A DNA stretch of 64,000 nt from Dichotomocladium elegans (lineage: Eukaryota; Mucoromycota; Mucoromycetes; Mucorales; Lichtheimiaceae), in assembly GCA_025716815.1 (NCBI GenBank), contig JAIXMN010000020.1, forward strand, positions 744,001 to 808,000, in the 5' to 3' direction. A model generated the notes under the pieces. It ran no database searches, was not told the DNA's origin, and was given only the letters and a program-made list of their open reading frames with translations. Both the position numbers and the translations under genes were made by a program. Below, piece after piece: positions 36,201 through 50,054 of this stretch (the first letter of the stretch is position 1; each line of letters opens with the position of its first letter).

Positions 36201-36963
36201 CAGGTGATCATTGCAGCAGGGAAAAACGAGGTCACTGTATGGGACATCGTCCAGCTCCGCTGCACAGAAGCGTTCCTTGTCAAACCCGGTGACGAGAAGT
36301 CAGTGATTGCGAACGGGATTGAAACTAGCTCGTTTAAGGTAATTGGCCGTTTCTTCTCGTTTGTCAAAAAGAAGGTCCACCAATGCACGCTTTTCGTACG
36401 TATCAGGCTCTAGAAACCCCGACTGAAGAGGATATTCTTTCAACTTCGTGTACAAGTAGTGAAGCTCACTTTTCTGAGAACTCGGTCCGTGCGATTGTTT
36501 CTCCATCGGATTGTCGGTTCATTATCACGGGAGGGTCGGACCGTAAGTTGAGGTTTTGGGACACAGCGCATGCCGAGAATTCGTGTGTGATACTAGGACT
36601 GGACATTGATGAAGCCAAGCCGCGATTCAGGTGAGCATTGATAACACTCAGGAGTATGGCTTTATTAATATCTGCTCCAAATAGGACCAATGTACAGGAT
36701 CAGATAAAGTTTCACTTTGAATTTGCACAGACCCAGCGGGGTCCGACAGCAGGGACAGCGCATCGCGGCAATTCGATGCACCGCACAGCATTCAGTGGAA
36801 CAAGCTCACAACAGCAACAAACACCAGCTGAAGTTAATTTTGCACAGCAACAATCCTTTCTACGAAATCATACGGATGCGATTACTGATGTGATCTTGAC
36901 GGAAGTGCCGTACCCCATGGTGATCAGTGGCGACAGGGACGGAGTCATTAAGGTGGTGTCCTA
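30214..36963 (+). CDS. VPS15: Vps15 / PIK3R4, regulatory protein kinase of the Vps34 PI3-kinase
   Basis: Many short exons (first 30214-30299, second from 30358) cover the full Vps15 order. It starts MGNKIS, with Gly2 available for N-myristoylation, then '[10 protein letters not shown]'. The kinase domain shows '[15 protein letters not shown]', '[20 protein letters not shown]' and 'DFASYK', then '[20 protein letters not shown]' and '[17 protein letters not shown]'. HEAT repeats follow ('[20 protein letters not shown]', '[13 protein letters not shown]'), then a WD40 propeller ('[20 protein letters not shown]', '[20 protein letters not shown]', '[13 protein letters not shown]'). Vps15 anchors and activates Vps34 on endosomal and autophagic membranes. 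The last residues (IKVVS before the stop at 36961-36963) differ from the usual IKVW ending, so the true 3' end may use another splice. Confidence 0.93.
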
Positions 36964-39474
36964 ACGATCAAGGTCCTGCTCGATGGTGCGCTACGCACTC
37001 TTAATGTTTCCATATCATATTGATCTCATGTAGCATGCGGGCATAGTCGTTGTTTCTACTTGGCGCTACTGTCATCCTTTTGTTTTAAAATGCTGCTGAA
37101 CTAGGAGATGAAGTGTTATTGGTTCTTTTGATTGCAATAGATTGGGGAAGATAAAATGGAAATAGAAGACAATGTGGTCAGGATGAGGTCTTGCCATCGC
37201 AGAAAGAATGTGAGGCAAATAGTGTGGATTTACCCGTTAGTTTCAAGAGCCTGTCACCGGTTGATGACTATAGAAATCTCGGCAACTCCCGCAATATCCA
37301 AGATTAAAGCCGAGCCTGACCTTGGTATGGGTATGATGTAAACAATTGTGGGGAAACTAAGATACGATGTATTATGTAGTTGTTGCTGCTGCTGCTGCTA
37401 TTTTTATTGTTGTCGTCATGGTAGACATCGCGCCAATCGCCGCAATCACGACCCCGCACTCTTCCTGGGAAAAAGAATAATTATGGAGAGTTCACCGCTT
37501 TGGCGATTCGGCACTGGGCACCGAACATATGACAAGTTCGTACCCCGCTTCATTTGCAAGACACTCCTGGTGGTATTCCGACATAGCCTGTCGGGAGGGA
37601 AGAATCAACACGATGTTCTAACGCAAAGACAAGGAAACGAAGCAAAAGGTACTCGGAGGACCTGAATAGGGCGTTTGAAGCGCTTGGAGGATGAGTTGCG
37701 CCGAGTTGAGATGATCTTGCGAGACCGGATTTTCACGTGAGGGTGTTTGGACACGCCGGCGCCGCCACGGGGCCGATGAGCCAAATCCTGACAGGACAGA
37801 AGTTTATGCTATTGATGTGAATGCTGCAGTATTTAGGGAGGAGAAGGGGCTGTTTTGCTTAAGAGAGAAGGGCTACAGAGAGAAAGAGAGAAAACAGCTC
37901 ATGGGAAAGCCCAAGCGTCGATCTGAGCTGTGCTAGTGGTCAAGGCGAAAGTGAACTTGGGAAAACTTGCATCGGTTGATGCAATGCACACGTTGCGCTG
38001 GTACACACACTTTAACATTCGCACTCGTCCTCCGGCGTCTCATTTGCTCTCTTTTCTCTTTTTCTCTCCATCGGTCTTGTCGATTGCAAAGGTAAATCAG
38101 GGAATATCACCTCAAAGTGCAGCAGCGATCACATCATCTGTTTACTACTTTTCGGTACCCACAGCACTGTCTTTCGACTCATGCAGGCTTGTATGTATAT
38201 GTATGCATCTGCCCGCGCGTTTTTCTTTCATAGGTGATGCATCATGTACATCTGAATACATGTAAGCTAGAAATGGAATTGATCCGCGTGATATTGAATC
38301 ATGCCTTTACGTCTTTGTTCACGTTGAGACGAGAGAATGAAATAAAATAAATCCTGCACTTGAGATGCATTGTCCAAAGTGCATTCTGTTCGTTGCCTTG
38401 ATCGCTTTCTTTCTCTACCAATTCGCGGTTCCTGACGGCTGTTGTGTGGTCGCCAAACTCAGATGATTTGTCAATGCGTAACCACATGACTTCGTGGGGG
38501 GTCCTGAAACAAAGCACCGGCAACCCCCGTCCAGAACTTACTAGAGTCAGAAAGGGTGCGGATGGACTGGGAGCGGGGTCAGGATAGAGTTTGAAGGAAA
38601 AGCCATTAAACGTATGTGCGTATGCGTGGATGTGTGTGCGTGTGCGTATGCGTGTTTCATTTCATGTTGCGCCAATGATCTTTGCGTACCATCATCCATT
38701 AGGTCTTTTTTTTTATTCGCTTGATATGTAGAAAGCATCGAAATACCCGATCTTCATTCATTCATGGTGAAGGCGTATATGGACAGCTTCTCTCTTTGCA
38801 TTGTATTACATATTTACAATAAGGTTCTACGGAAACATGGGTGGGCGCGCTAATGCAATAGGTAGAAGGTTTGACACTTGAAGCCGGAACGAGATGGGGG
38901 GGGGAATGATGCTCGTGCATATGAAGAAGCGTTGACGACTGAGAGGATCTCTAAAAAGAAAATAGTAGTGGGGGAATAACGATAAAGTAGATGACCAGTC
39001 GTGAACAAATGTTTAGAAAGAACGGGACCGTACGTTTGCTGTTATTGTTGTTGTTGTCCGCGCACGCGTGGAGTCAGTTGCGAGGGCAGCTTCGTGTATG
39101 TTTTGGTACTAGCTCTAAAGAGGGCTGTGCCAAATAGTAGGAATTTACAACCCCCCCTTTTTTCCCATTATGCAGGATCACAGTAAGCTCCGTGGGAACC
39201 GACGCCCTTAACAATGCCTGAAACCAGCGCTTGTAAACACACACAACAGCAGATTTTTCATTCTTGAGAACTAAAAAAGGACGGATCGATGTGGAGAAAG
39301 TGATGGGCAAAGCACGGCTCGGCTGATCCATTTATACGGCCAAGTGGGCATAGCAATGCCTTTTCTTTCCTTTTCTTTCGTTCTTCCTTTCGACATCGCA
39401 TACATCCACTCTTCTCATTTCCCTGATCCCCCCCCCTTTCTTCTCTCGCCCTCTTCCTCTCTCGTTTATCATTT
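36964..39474. other. Long region without a confident gene
   Basis: A plus-strand helical frame near 37677-37735 ('RLKRLEDELRRVEMILRDR') looks like a short coiled coil and could be an isolated exon. It has no recognisable neighbours. A GT/GCGT-type repeat near 38600-38660 keeps frames open by composition. No transposon or RNA gene was recognised. Confidence 0.35.
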
Positions 39475-40638
<1,164 letters not shown>

Positions 40639-40950
40639 TAGACATGCACATTCTGGCCTCCATGACGAAGTCCATTCAATGGATCCACGTATATTCTCTC
40701 TTTCCTTCTTTCTCGTTGTAACCTTCTCACGAAAGGTTCCGTATCCCCTGGCCACACACACACACACACACGTATACACACATGCACGCACGCACGCACG
40801 CACGCTCGCTCGCACAAATACACACACAAACACTCACACTACGTAAAAAAGGAATAGTAATGTATTTTCTATAAGCACACATCATCTCCATCATCACTAT
40901 ATGGTATATTCCGTCCTTTTATCCCTTCATTGTATATGTATGCCCCCGCC

Positions 40951-41003
<53 letters not shown>

Positions 41004-42479
41004 ACACACACAAACAGCGACTTCAACATTATCGTTTAAATTTAATAATGCCATTTGCCTTGAGTAGGTGGTGGAAATGCTTGCACTGTCACGTTACCTA
41101 GCGACGGTACCAGCTGATGATAATCCTATGCCTCAGCGTGGCACATTGTGTAATGCAACGTGGTTCCCGATCTTAAAGGTGACACACTTTATGCTAAGCC
41201 ATAACATAGGGGTTGATAGCCAACACCCGTACACATCTTTGCTGTTTAAAGCAGACGCAAATAAATAAATAAAAAGGTGGGTTTTATATGCGCGTCATTG
41301 TATACGGTCCAAAAACGACATCATTTGACAAGCCACACTCAGAGAGAGAAAAAAAAAGAGAGAGAGCGCTAGAACGGTTGTTTGTTTGAGATGTGTTGCA
41401 TAAGAATAAAAGACGGGATTATTAAAGATATGATACGATAGTGCCCGGTCATCAAGTTTTTGTTGTTTCGCCTTGTCATAAACCTACGCCGCAATGAATC
41501 TGATTCGTTCTTTCATTTGTTTGGTGGCCCATTGGACGTCAGCGCAAAACACAGTTTCTTAGAACACGTGCTGCTTTTGATGTGAGTGAACATCCAGACC
41601 TCAAACCCGGTGGCCCACAATCTGCAATAAATGTATCCTACAATCTATAGTGACCCTTCTGGTCGTAATGAATGCATCGCTGATCTGAAGCCGGCGTAGT
41701 AATCATTCGCTGATATATCTTGGAAGCAAGGTGAAAATCATTAGCCATAACTTACTGCCACGCACACAGGGATTAGTCGGATATGTGCTGGAGATACGTA
41801 CCTAGTTCGGAGTAAGCAAGAGAGGGTTGGGACAGTGGAAAAAACTGAGGAACAAGTAGCAGCAGATGCGGCGTCTTTGCAGAACAAATAGCCCTGCACA
41901 GTGGATGAACTATTACTGCTGCTGCTGCTTCTCCTACCGCCAGGAGGGGCGAGGGGAAATCAGACGAATACAATGCAAGAACCCACTGTTATTATGGGAA
42001 AACCGCGTATATTGTTAATACGTGTTATTTATTTCATAAGCGGTTTATAAATAAATAATAAGATTCAACACTTTGATATGGCAGAGCATAGCATGCGTCT
42101 ACTCTAATTGATTGTTTATGATGTACTGTGCATACATTTCGATGGATTACTTTGTATACATATGCCGTGCATGCGATACTGACAGGCATGTAGGACCAGG
42201 CAGGAGACTGTAGAGCGGTATAGAAGTGGAGGCGGAGACATGAACAAGACATGCAAAACTGAAGGCAGGCATAGAATGAAAACTGTTTCGCGTCGATAGA
42301 TGGAGTAACGGATGCGCTCGAAAAGGGGTATCGTAGAGCCAAAAGTGAACTCTCTCGAATAATTCAGTTCTTAGCCATGACAGTGCACGGTTTTCCAAAC
42401 TTGAAGTCAGGTTCAGCACCTCCGAAGTCGCAGGATCCATTTTGAATCCTTTCCTATTGTACCCATTTTACATTATGAA
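40639..42479. other. Intergenic with CA microsatellites
   Basis: Contains CA runs near 40755-40770 and 40953-41011 and a GA run near 41340-41366. A minus-strand frame from 42440 (MDPATSEVLNLTSSLENRAL...) has no recognisable features. No confident gene. Confidence 0.35.
40953..41011. repeat. (CA)n microsatellite
   Basis: About 29 CA dinucleotides with a single interruption (ATA). Downstream of the zinc-finger gene. Confidence 0.95.
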
Positions 42480-43610
42480 ATAAGCAATTTAATTTTTTTA
42501 CAAAGATGGACATGGCCTTGTCGTTGATGAGGAAATGTACTCTCTTCAATCGGTTTGTTCTCACGCAGAACACCTGCATAGTCTATCTTGCAGCGGTAAG
42601 GCTGAACCTTGTTGCTACGAATATCCCCAAGCGAAAAGATGTAGACATTTCAGATCAAAGAACCAGACTTTAAATGCGGCTATACAATGTGTACCGACAA
42701 GAGAAACTCAAATTTTTTAAACTGATCTTTGAGAAGGTCTTGCGTGCATCAGCTGCTGCAAAATAGCTATGAATCCATGTTCGATCAGCTCAGCGATAAC
42801 TTTCACAGTACGAAAAGGACACCGACAGCATTTTTAAGGAATATAGAGAAAGAGACCGTTCACGTACTCTCAACGAAGAGCATAAGAGTGCTATTTAAGA
42901 ATGGGTTGATGAGAATCCATCAACTGTCCCAGAGCAAACTGATGGAGCAATTGCTCCAGAGATCTGAGGGCCTTGAAAGTATTGAAAGCGACACTCCATC
43001 GATTTATGAAAAATGAACTTGTCACTGAAAAAGGTTCAGTTTCAGTCTATAGACAGGAAAACGATGCGAAAATCCAAGAACGCCTTGATTAGGTACGTCG
43101 ATGGAACATGACTTACATTGACTCTAGAAATGACTCTGTTTTCCTTGATGGGTCGAGTCTGGATTCCGTATTAATAACATGACGCGCAGCATGGAATGGT
43201 CCAAGAAGGGGACTTTTGCAGTAGTTACAATGCCAAAAACAAGAGCAAGGAAAACTCCCATCTTCGAAGCAATTTCATCATCAGACACCATGAAATATAG
43301 CTTAAGCCTCCCAAAACTACCAGGTAAAAAAACAAGAAGAAAAGGAAAAAGAGTTGGACAGCCCGCAGCTGCTAGCATAAGGAACTGTAGCTGGAAATCA
43401 TCTCAGCTTTCGTAAGGCTACCATGGATGAAATGGATAAGTATGAACATATGTAGGGACATTATCTGGTAATGTATAATGCACCTATTCGTAAGTAAAAT
43501 AAAACGTGATAGGTTCTTGGAAAGTGAGACATTGATGACCCGAATCCGTGAAGCACAGAATAGATTAAAGCTGACCAACTTTGAACGATTCATCTCTCAC
43601 TCTTACTAGT
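42480..43610 (+). pseudogene. Heavily decayed Tc1/mariner-like copy 3
   Basis: Plus-strand relic of the same family as 19152-20577. Recognisable pieces in three frames: 'DEEMYSLQSVCSHAEHLHSL', 'LKATLHRFMKNELVTEKGSV', 'VYRQENDAKIQERLD' and a DDE-domain part 'KGTFAVVTMPKTRARKTPI'. Many stops and frameshifts. The aligned order is the same as copy 1, so it is one element, not several fragments. It is older than copy 1 judging by damage. Confidence 0.75.
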
Positions 43611-45067
43611 GTCTAGTTTACTGTCGGAATAGGCAGAAAATATGGTCTGACGTATTATATATAATCCGAATTACTTTGGATATCTGAAAGGATTGTTGAG
43701 ATATAAAGGTCGTTACCTCTATATAGAACCTTGCGATTTTAGGTTGGGTCCCTGGATAAAATGAAGGAATAGACTCCAAACAAGACCAACATGGTGTCAT
43801 ATCGTAAAAGGTATGGGAAGTGTTCAGTCACTTGTCTGGTTTGCATGGAACAACTCATCAGTGAAACAGGTGATTGAAGCTTTTTCATACAAAGGAAGGG
43901 CTTGGATTCTTTGTGGAGTATGCTTGTTTATTATTTGATAATAAGCGTATAATTACATATAATGTACCTACGAAAAGAATCAAACGTCCTGTTTAAATTT
44001 GTCTACAACAACCTGTGGGCTGCTTGTTGCATGCCTGACAAACAAGAAATATCGTGGAATAACAGCTATGAGAGGCGTAGATGGAGGACTTCCGAAGGAG
44101 GATATCATCTGATACGACATAGTACTGGTTTCAGCATTGTCAATGATTATGCCCATACTTGATAAACCATCGAAGAGAGGTCAAAAAAGGCATCACATCA
44201 TCAGGTGGGGCCGCAATTTGGGTGCCTTCGGGCGGGTCCTTCCCTCTTCTTTCTCGCTTCTGGCGTTGACTGGTGTCGCTTTGCCGTCGCTCACACTCGA
44301 GGTGTTCCCATTTTTCGCCGCTGTCAACCTTGCCTCTGCGCCAGCCGCGTAACTGCTGATGCCCCCGCCTTTCGCCGGCCTCGTGCCCGCCATTGTGCCC
44401 TTACCGCTGCTCCTGGCGCACCATCAATCCTCCGCCATGGTTAACACCATGCGTACATCTTGATACGTCTAGTGTGAAGCGGATTGATAAGTTAAAGTAG
44501 CAATTTCCTCAAGTTTCCTAATATCGGTTGTGATGTTTTAGTTGTATTTAAGCTGGACAGTAAGAGTACGATGAGACTCGTGGATGTCTTTTATTCGAAT
44601 GAAATCGGAATTAAGATCCTCGATAGCTACACACATTTATCTACTACTTATATGATTTATGGAAGTGATCCCAATAGGTCAACTGGATACTCCGTCCTGA
44701 ACGCGGGTACTCGGAGATGGTAGCACTATTACAGATAAGGTGCTCGTGTGTGTGTATATGTGACCTCTTTTCTTTGTAAATGTGGTCACTATCATAGATT
44801 ATGTGTCCTTGTTCCTTTCGGACCATCCTCACGTCGGTAAAACCTCATAAAAATCCAGTGGGAGAGAAATAGAGGGAAAAAGACTGTGAAAATGGATCTG
44901 GTTATAACGCGGCGTCATGGATCCTTCAATCCGTAATCACCTATGCGACATCGGTGACAGACAACCCCTAACAAGCGGTGCATGAACAATTTACGGATCA
45001 ACAGACGTCATAGTGGTGTGTATCATTATTATGAAACATCTTCCTTTCAAATCGGACCACTGCTGCC
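43611..45067. other. Intergenic, no confident gene
   Basis: A GC-rich patch at about 44190-44450 carries a 66-codon minus-strand frame (MAGTRPAKGGGISSYAAGAE...) of coding-like composition. No homologous family was recognised. The rest is AT-rich. Confidence 0.35.
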
Positions 45068-48000
45068 ATGCCAAAGGAAAAACTGACACAATTTGAACGC
45101 GACCAGGCTTGGGCCCAAGAGGTCTTCGCCAAAAACAAAGATCTAGACTACGTACAATTCGCACGTCTTTTAAATGATTCGAAACGAGGCACAAATGCAA
45201 AATACCGACTGCTGCTTCGTATCTTGAGCAAGGGCCGGTCGAGTCAGAGGAGGGCAGCAGGAAAAGCGCGCTTGTTCTTCAAGGTGAGAAACTCGCCTTC
45301 TCAAGGATGGTGCTATACTTAGGAATTTCTAGAATCGACACAAGGATGACAGATACAATGCCTACTGGAATCGCCACAATTGTGCAACGGAAGAGGACAC
45401 TGGACCCACCGAAGTCGGCAATTTGGGCGCCGTTCTACGAGAAATGGCCTCCAAGTCGACGCAATGGATGGCACAGCAAGCCTGGAATAAGATTACCGCA
45501 GAAGCTACAAAGGTAACATAGGTAATACATCTCTTTCACCGTGCAGTATCTGAACTCACCAAATAGGCACTTGCAAGGTAAATCAAAGAAAACTGCACTG
45601 TTAGATAGTTACGGATGGTATATCAACACATCGAGTTTCAGGTATGACCCTCAGGAGTCTCCCAGAGTTATCAACGTGACGAAGAAAAAGCAAAAGAAAG
45701 CGCTGCGACCTCTCGGTCTGCTGCGGATATCACCTGCCACACTATCATCGCCATGCACCAAGCTCCTAACGCGTTTACAAATGCCCCACCTTCACCGGGG
45801 GCGTTTAGGGCAGCAATCACGCCGGAGTATATCGGTGACAAAGATTTCCACCCTGTCCTTCACGAGGATTATGATATCTTCAAAGTCCTCTTCCTTAGCT
45901 GGTAAGCGCAAAAACTACATTTCTTTTCAGACATAACTTTCCAACCCACTTTGGCTCACTCCGCCTCCCACTAACCCAACCCCAAAAACTACCATCCGAT
46001 CCAGACCAACCATCTTGCGTGCGAGATGGGAAACTTCTTCTGAAAAGTCCTGTATAAGAAGTTTCTGCTGAATCAACTGTTTAATGAAGGGCGATGCGAT
46101 ACTCTGTCAGGGCCCGTGACTTGAGCGCTTCCCTCCACCGCCGTGGTAATCGCACGATTGCACGCACCGCAGCCGTAATGACTGTTGTAAGGCTCTTCAA
46201 CGAGATGTTTAAGATGAATACGGATCGTGTGGTTCTGAAATGGGAAGTTGTACGATAGATATTAATATGCAATATATGCCGATCGATTGTGTATAGGTTT
46301 GAAGTGCAGAACTACACGATTGCGGCAAGGAAGCAGGACGGTTTGGGTGAATAAATTCCCGGTGATCTTGATGGAGTTCGCTGGGGGCATCCACACTCAG
46401 CAAGGTCTGAAGACTTACGAAGGTCAAGAGAAATTGGACTGCATGTGTACCGAGGCAATCGAGCACTGCCCAGAGATCAGGGAAGACGGGCATTCAACGA
46501 ATTTTGCCATTCTCTTCTACGGTACGTACAATGCAGGTAATAGATAATATAGTTGAGTGTTAAATTATTTACATGTTCATTGAAAAATTAACTCAACGTT
46601 TGAAACTTATTCGTTGATTCGCCCACAGCGATATTTCTGAATGGCTCTAAGCGCGCCTCATTTGCCAACCATCTTCCTTCTTTCTATACTCCATTCTCAA
46701 ACATGTCGAACTCTTCCAAACGCTTACAAGCTATCAGGGCTGTAAAGAAATCGACCCGACAAGCACTGGAGCGTGTGAAAAAAGTTCCTACGATGTGAAT
46801 GTCTGCAATTCTGTTACCAATCACCTAAAATTCTTGGTTTCATTGCAAGAAGAGATCTTCGCGTATCGGCATTTGGAGTCTGGCGTGCTCATCGATCACA
46901 AGAGAGTTGCTTTTGAGCAACTCATGGCCTGGAGTTCACTCGACTTCCGCAAGAAAACCAGAATGAGCAAGAAGACGTTCAAGTTTGTTCTGAGTCTTAT
47001 TCAGGAGAACGAGGTCTTTGGGAAGAGCAACAAGCCAGGCCCGAACCAGCTGGATGTGTCCTTGCAGCTTGCCTGTATGCTCGAGAGATTCGGCCACGAT
47101 GGTACTCTTGCTTCGGTTTTTGGGCTCTTCCGCACCTATGGAATTAGTAAGGGCTCTGTGGTAACATCCACGAAGAGGGTATGCCAGGCCCTGGTTGACT
47201 TGGCACCCAATACTTGTGCTGGCCTGGTCAACGGGAGCGCCGCGATATTGTCAGCCATGTTCACTCGAAACATGGCTTTCCCAACTGCATTGGTTTCGTA
47301 GATGGGACGCATATTGGGCTATCACAAGAGCCAAAGAAGGATGGAGAAGACTTCTACAACAGAAAGGGCCTTTACTGCTTCAATATCTAGGTCGTGTGCG
47401 ATGATAACAAAATCATCCGCCTTCTCCAGGTCGGTCGCCCTGGATCGATGGCAGGTTCGACGATCTTCAAATCATCGCCGATATATAAAGATCCTTCAGG
47501 GTGTCTCTCGGAGCACGAGTACCTTCTCGGCGACTCAGGGTATGCTCTTGAGAAGAGTCGCATCCTTACACCCTTCCGGAGCAATCAAATCCGGAACGAC
47601 AGTGACAGCGCATTTAACAAGGCCATGCTGCTGCACGTGTGGTTATTGAGAATACTATTGGTATTCTCTGTAATCGCTGGCGGATGCTTAAGCGAATCCA
47701 TAGCCAATACAACATGCCTAGCGACGGTGTGGAGATAAACAAACTGATCATCGCCTGTGCAGTACTGCACAACATAATGATCAAGATTGGTGACTACTGG
47801 CCAGTAACCTCCAATATCAGCCACCCTGACACTCCCAGTGGCGCAGACTCGCTAAACGACAAAGCATGGCGGGATCAAATAAAGAACATTGTGATAAACA
47901 AGAAATAAATTGAGGCCAAGATAATTATTTTTAACAACTCGTTGATATGACTCATGATGTCAACGTCGTCAGGAAGTGTACCATGTTAATGTGCAGTGAA

Positions 48001-49948
48001 GAGGGCATTCACTGCAATCTGGATTCGCTCATTTTCAGCCCTCTCTCTTTCAACGAAGTACTGTCTATCAGACTTCCGCTTCTCTTGTTCGAGTTGCTCT
48101 CTTGCCATTTGCTTTTGGAACTCGAATTTCTCCCATTCCAACTCAAGATGCTGGCGTGCAAAAGAAAGCTTTGATTTCTTGTGCTTCAGCAGCTTGGTAT
48201 CCCGGCTAGCTGCGCGCTTATCGCAGACCTCGGTAAACCAATTCATTGCTGAAGTAAAGCTTCTCTTAGCGGGTGGTCGGCTCCGGTCTACTTCGTCTTC
48301 GTCTTTGTCTTCGCTTTCTTCGACTGCATCTTCGTCCTCATTCTCACTCTAGTCATTTTCGGAGTGCGACTGTGAGTTTTGGCCGCTCTCCTCGAAATCA
48401 GAGAAGCCCACCATACGGCTGGCGAGAGAAGGATCAGTGGCAGCCCTTGGAGAAGGGCTGGAAGAGATGCGTTCTTGGCCTTCATTTTCCGATGAAGCTT
48501 CAGAAGCGGCCATCACTACATATTCGGCAAGAGTATTACACGCTAGCCGAGATTAGAGAATATCAATATTGCACGGCTTATATGGAGAAAGACTATGAGT
48601 GATTGGAATGGAATGGTAGACACCAACATCCATAGCAGCAGGTTGCTGTATAGCCTCCTTTGAACCAAGAATGGCATCGAGTCGATTGCAAACGCAGCAG
48701 TAGTGTTCCTTATACAGCTCAATCGACTTGATGCCTCGAGCATGATCGTCTGGGCCAATACCAAAGCCAGTACCGGAAATGGTGATGCGTACTTTCTGAT
48801 ACTGCTTGAGCATTTGGCGCCAGGTGGCCAATACTCGATCTCCAGCTTTCTTACCAGCCTCCCATCTTTCGCGCTGCCCGTGTGGGCGTAGAGCTTCTCG
48901 GCGATTCTCCGAGCGACACTGACCTTGCTGAGCCTCGCCGAACCTCCTTGGGGAATAGAGGCTCCAGGGCCGCGTTTAGAAACGCTCTTATTAAGCCAGA
49001 TGGCCAGGTCATCATGATTTTCTTCGAGGTAATCAAGAATAAATTCAATTTCATCGTAAGACACCTTGACTCCATTGCTTTCATGAGCTTTCGCAGGTCG
49101 GTAATACATTTTTTGGTCATCGTTGATTCTAGCGTTGGTCATGGTAGTAAATGTAGCAAATGGGAGAGAAAAGGTAAGTCAATTTACCGGACTTACGAGC
49201 CGAGTAAATGTTCCATGAACATTTTTCATGATCGTGAAACCCCCTACTAGTTTGAGGAATCCACCAGTGGATTCTTACAGAACTCATTTTCAGGCTGAAG
49301 AATAACACAGTGTTATTCTCTGATGTATTCTCAAGAATCCACCCAAGAATAACCCACTTTTTGGATGGGGTATTCCTCACTCTAGGCGCAGTGGCAGTGG
49401 GTACATTCTGCATCCATCACGCCAAAGGACTGTATTTCTGGTTCAATGCCACTTGTAACGCGGGCAATATTGTGATGCTTGAGCTACAGATCAGAGAAGC
49501 TTATTCGCCTGAACAATTGAGCAAACGGTATTTTTAAACTAACCGCGTCTTGTGTTGCAGCATCTTGACCATTATTGGCAGGATTCATTGGACAATCAGG
49601 ATGTGTGCGCCGCGAATGGCTGAGCTGATTGCAACTCGCGCATCATTGCTCAAATCTTCCCTCCTGCTCCTGGCTGAGATTATAGATGGGAAAGTTGTTC
49701 TTGGTGTTTTTAATCTTTTAGATGATGGCCATTACGCCGGACAAAATGTTCTTGAGGTATACAGCTACCATCAATGGATATTCCTTTGAAACTAACGAAA
49801 TGCGCTTAAATAGTTGAAATTCCCAGAGACACCCAATAAGGTCAAAGCTATCGCCTGCCATGTGCCAACCATTTTGGCGTGGAAGAACGCGGTGGTCGAG
49901 CATGCAACTAAGGCTGAATCCTCGCGAGAAGCCAAACATTTGGAATAA
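45068..49948 (+). CDS. Uncharacterised multi-exon gene interrupted by an intron-nested transposon
   Basis: Exons read by frame continuity: 45068-45283, 45333-45512, an 11-nt exon 45567-45577, about 45668-45901, several up to 46521, then 49392-49527, 49561-49756 and 49814-49948. The N-terminus is charged ('LTQFERDQAWAQEVFAKNKD'). Middle pieces include 'YQRDEEKAKESAATSRSAAD' and 'VWVNKFPVILMEFAGGIHTQ'. After the long intron come 'VAVGTFCIHHAKGLYFWFNA' and 'LKFPETPNKVKAIACHVPTI'. Splicing 46521 to 49392 restores frame exactly (phase 1: G|TG) across 2.87 kb that holds a PIF/Harbinger element. All other introns are 50-90 nt. The family is not recognised. Exons between 45901 and 46287 are uncertain. 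Confidence 0.55.
46703..47908 (+). pseudogene. PIF/Harbinger transposase (DDE_Tnp_4 type), broken
   Basis: Catalytic signature in order: 'FPNCIGFVDGTHIGLSQEP' (first Asp), 'FYNRKGLYCFNI', then 'EHEYLLGDSGYALEKSRILT' (second Asp) and 'VVIENTIGILCNRWRMLKRI' (Glu). It ends 'IIACAVLHNIMIKIGDYWPV', typical of Harbinger nucleases. The upstream part 'FVLSLIQENEVFGKSNKPGP' plus a helix-turn-helix-like region is also family-typical. The reading frame shifts near 47275 and again near 47615, and a TAG interrupts at about 47389-47391. A further break lies near 46795. It lies tail-to-tail with the Myb-like partner gene, with 77 bp between their stops. The copy cannot encode an active enzyme as read. Confidence 0.85.
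47986..49142 (-). CDS. Myb/SANT-like DNA-binding partner protein of the Harbinger element
   Basis: The minus-strand frame starts at 49142 (MTNARINDDQKMYYRPAKAH). It continues with a trihelix/Myb-like part: 'YDEIEFILDYLEENHDDLAI', 'RLSKVSVARRIAEKLYAHTG' and, after a probable intron near 48855-48830, 'WRQMLKQYQKVRITISGTGF' and 'CVCNRLDAILGSKEAIQQP'. A later exon is acidic (SENDESENEDEDAVEESEDK) and ends in a coiled coil (LELEWEKFEFQKQMAREQLE) with stop at 47986. Two-gene Harbinger elements carry such a Myb-like protein, which brings the transposase to the ends and the nucleus. The convergent pairing with the transposase supports this. Internal exon limits are approximate, and the frame may be damaged. 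Confidence 0.65.
49257..49319. repeat. Two adjacent short palindromes near the Harbinger-side splice acceptor
   Basis: GAATCCAC-ca-GTGGATTC (49257-49274) and AGAATAACAC-a-GTGTTATTCT (49299-49319) lie 25 bp apart, with half-motifs 'gaatccaccc' and 'gaataaccca' repeated at about 49336-49355. They sit between the Myb-like gene's start (49142) and the acceptor at 49391. They may mark the right end or a protein-binding subterminal repeat of the Harbinger element. Confidence 0.7.
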
Positions 49949-50054
49949 AACCATGATGTATATTTTTTCTTAAGAAAAAAAGGCAACATAAAGATGATGT
50001 TGAAGATCCTCGACTAACGCCTGGTCTGAGGAATACATAGCGCTCTCTAAAGAA

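Noticed and set aside
37348..37665. Cys-rich 105-codon frame
   Set aside because: The Cys run comes from a tgctgctgctgc repeat; no zinc-binding spacing follows.
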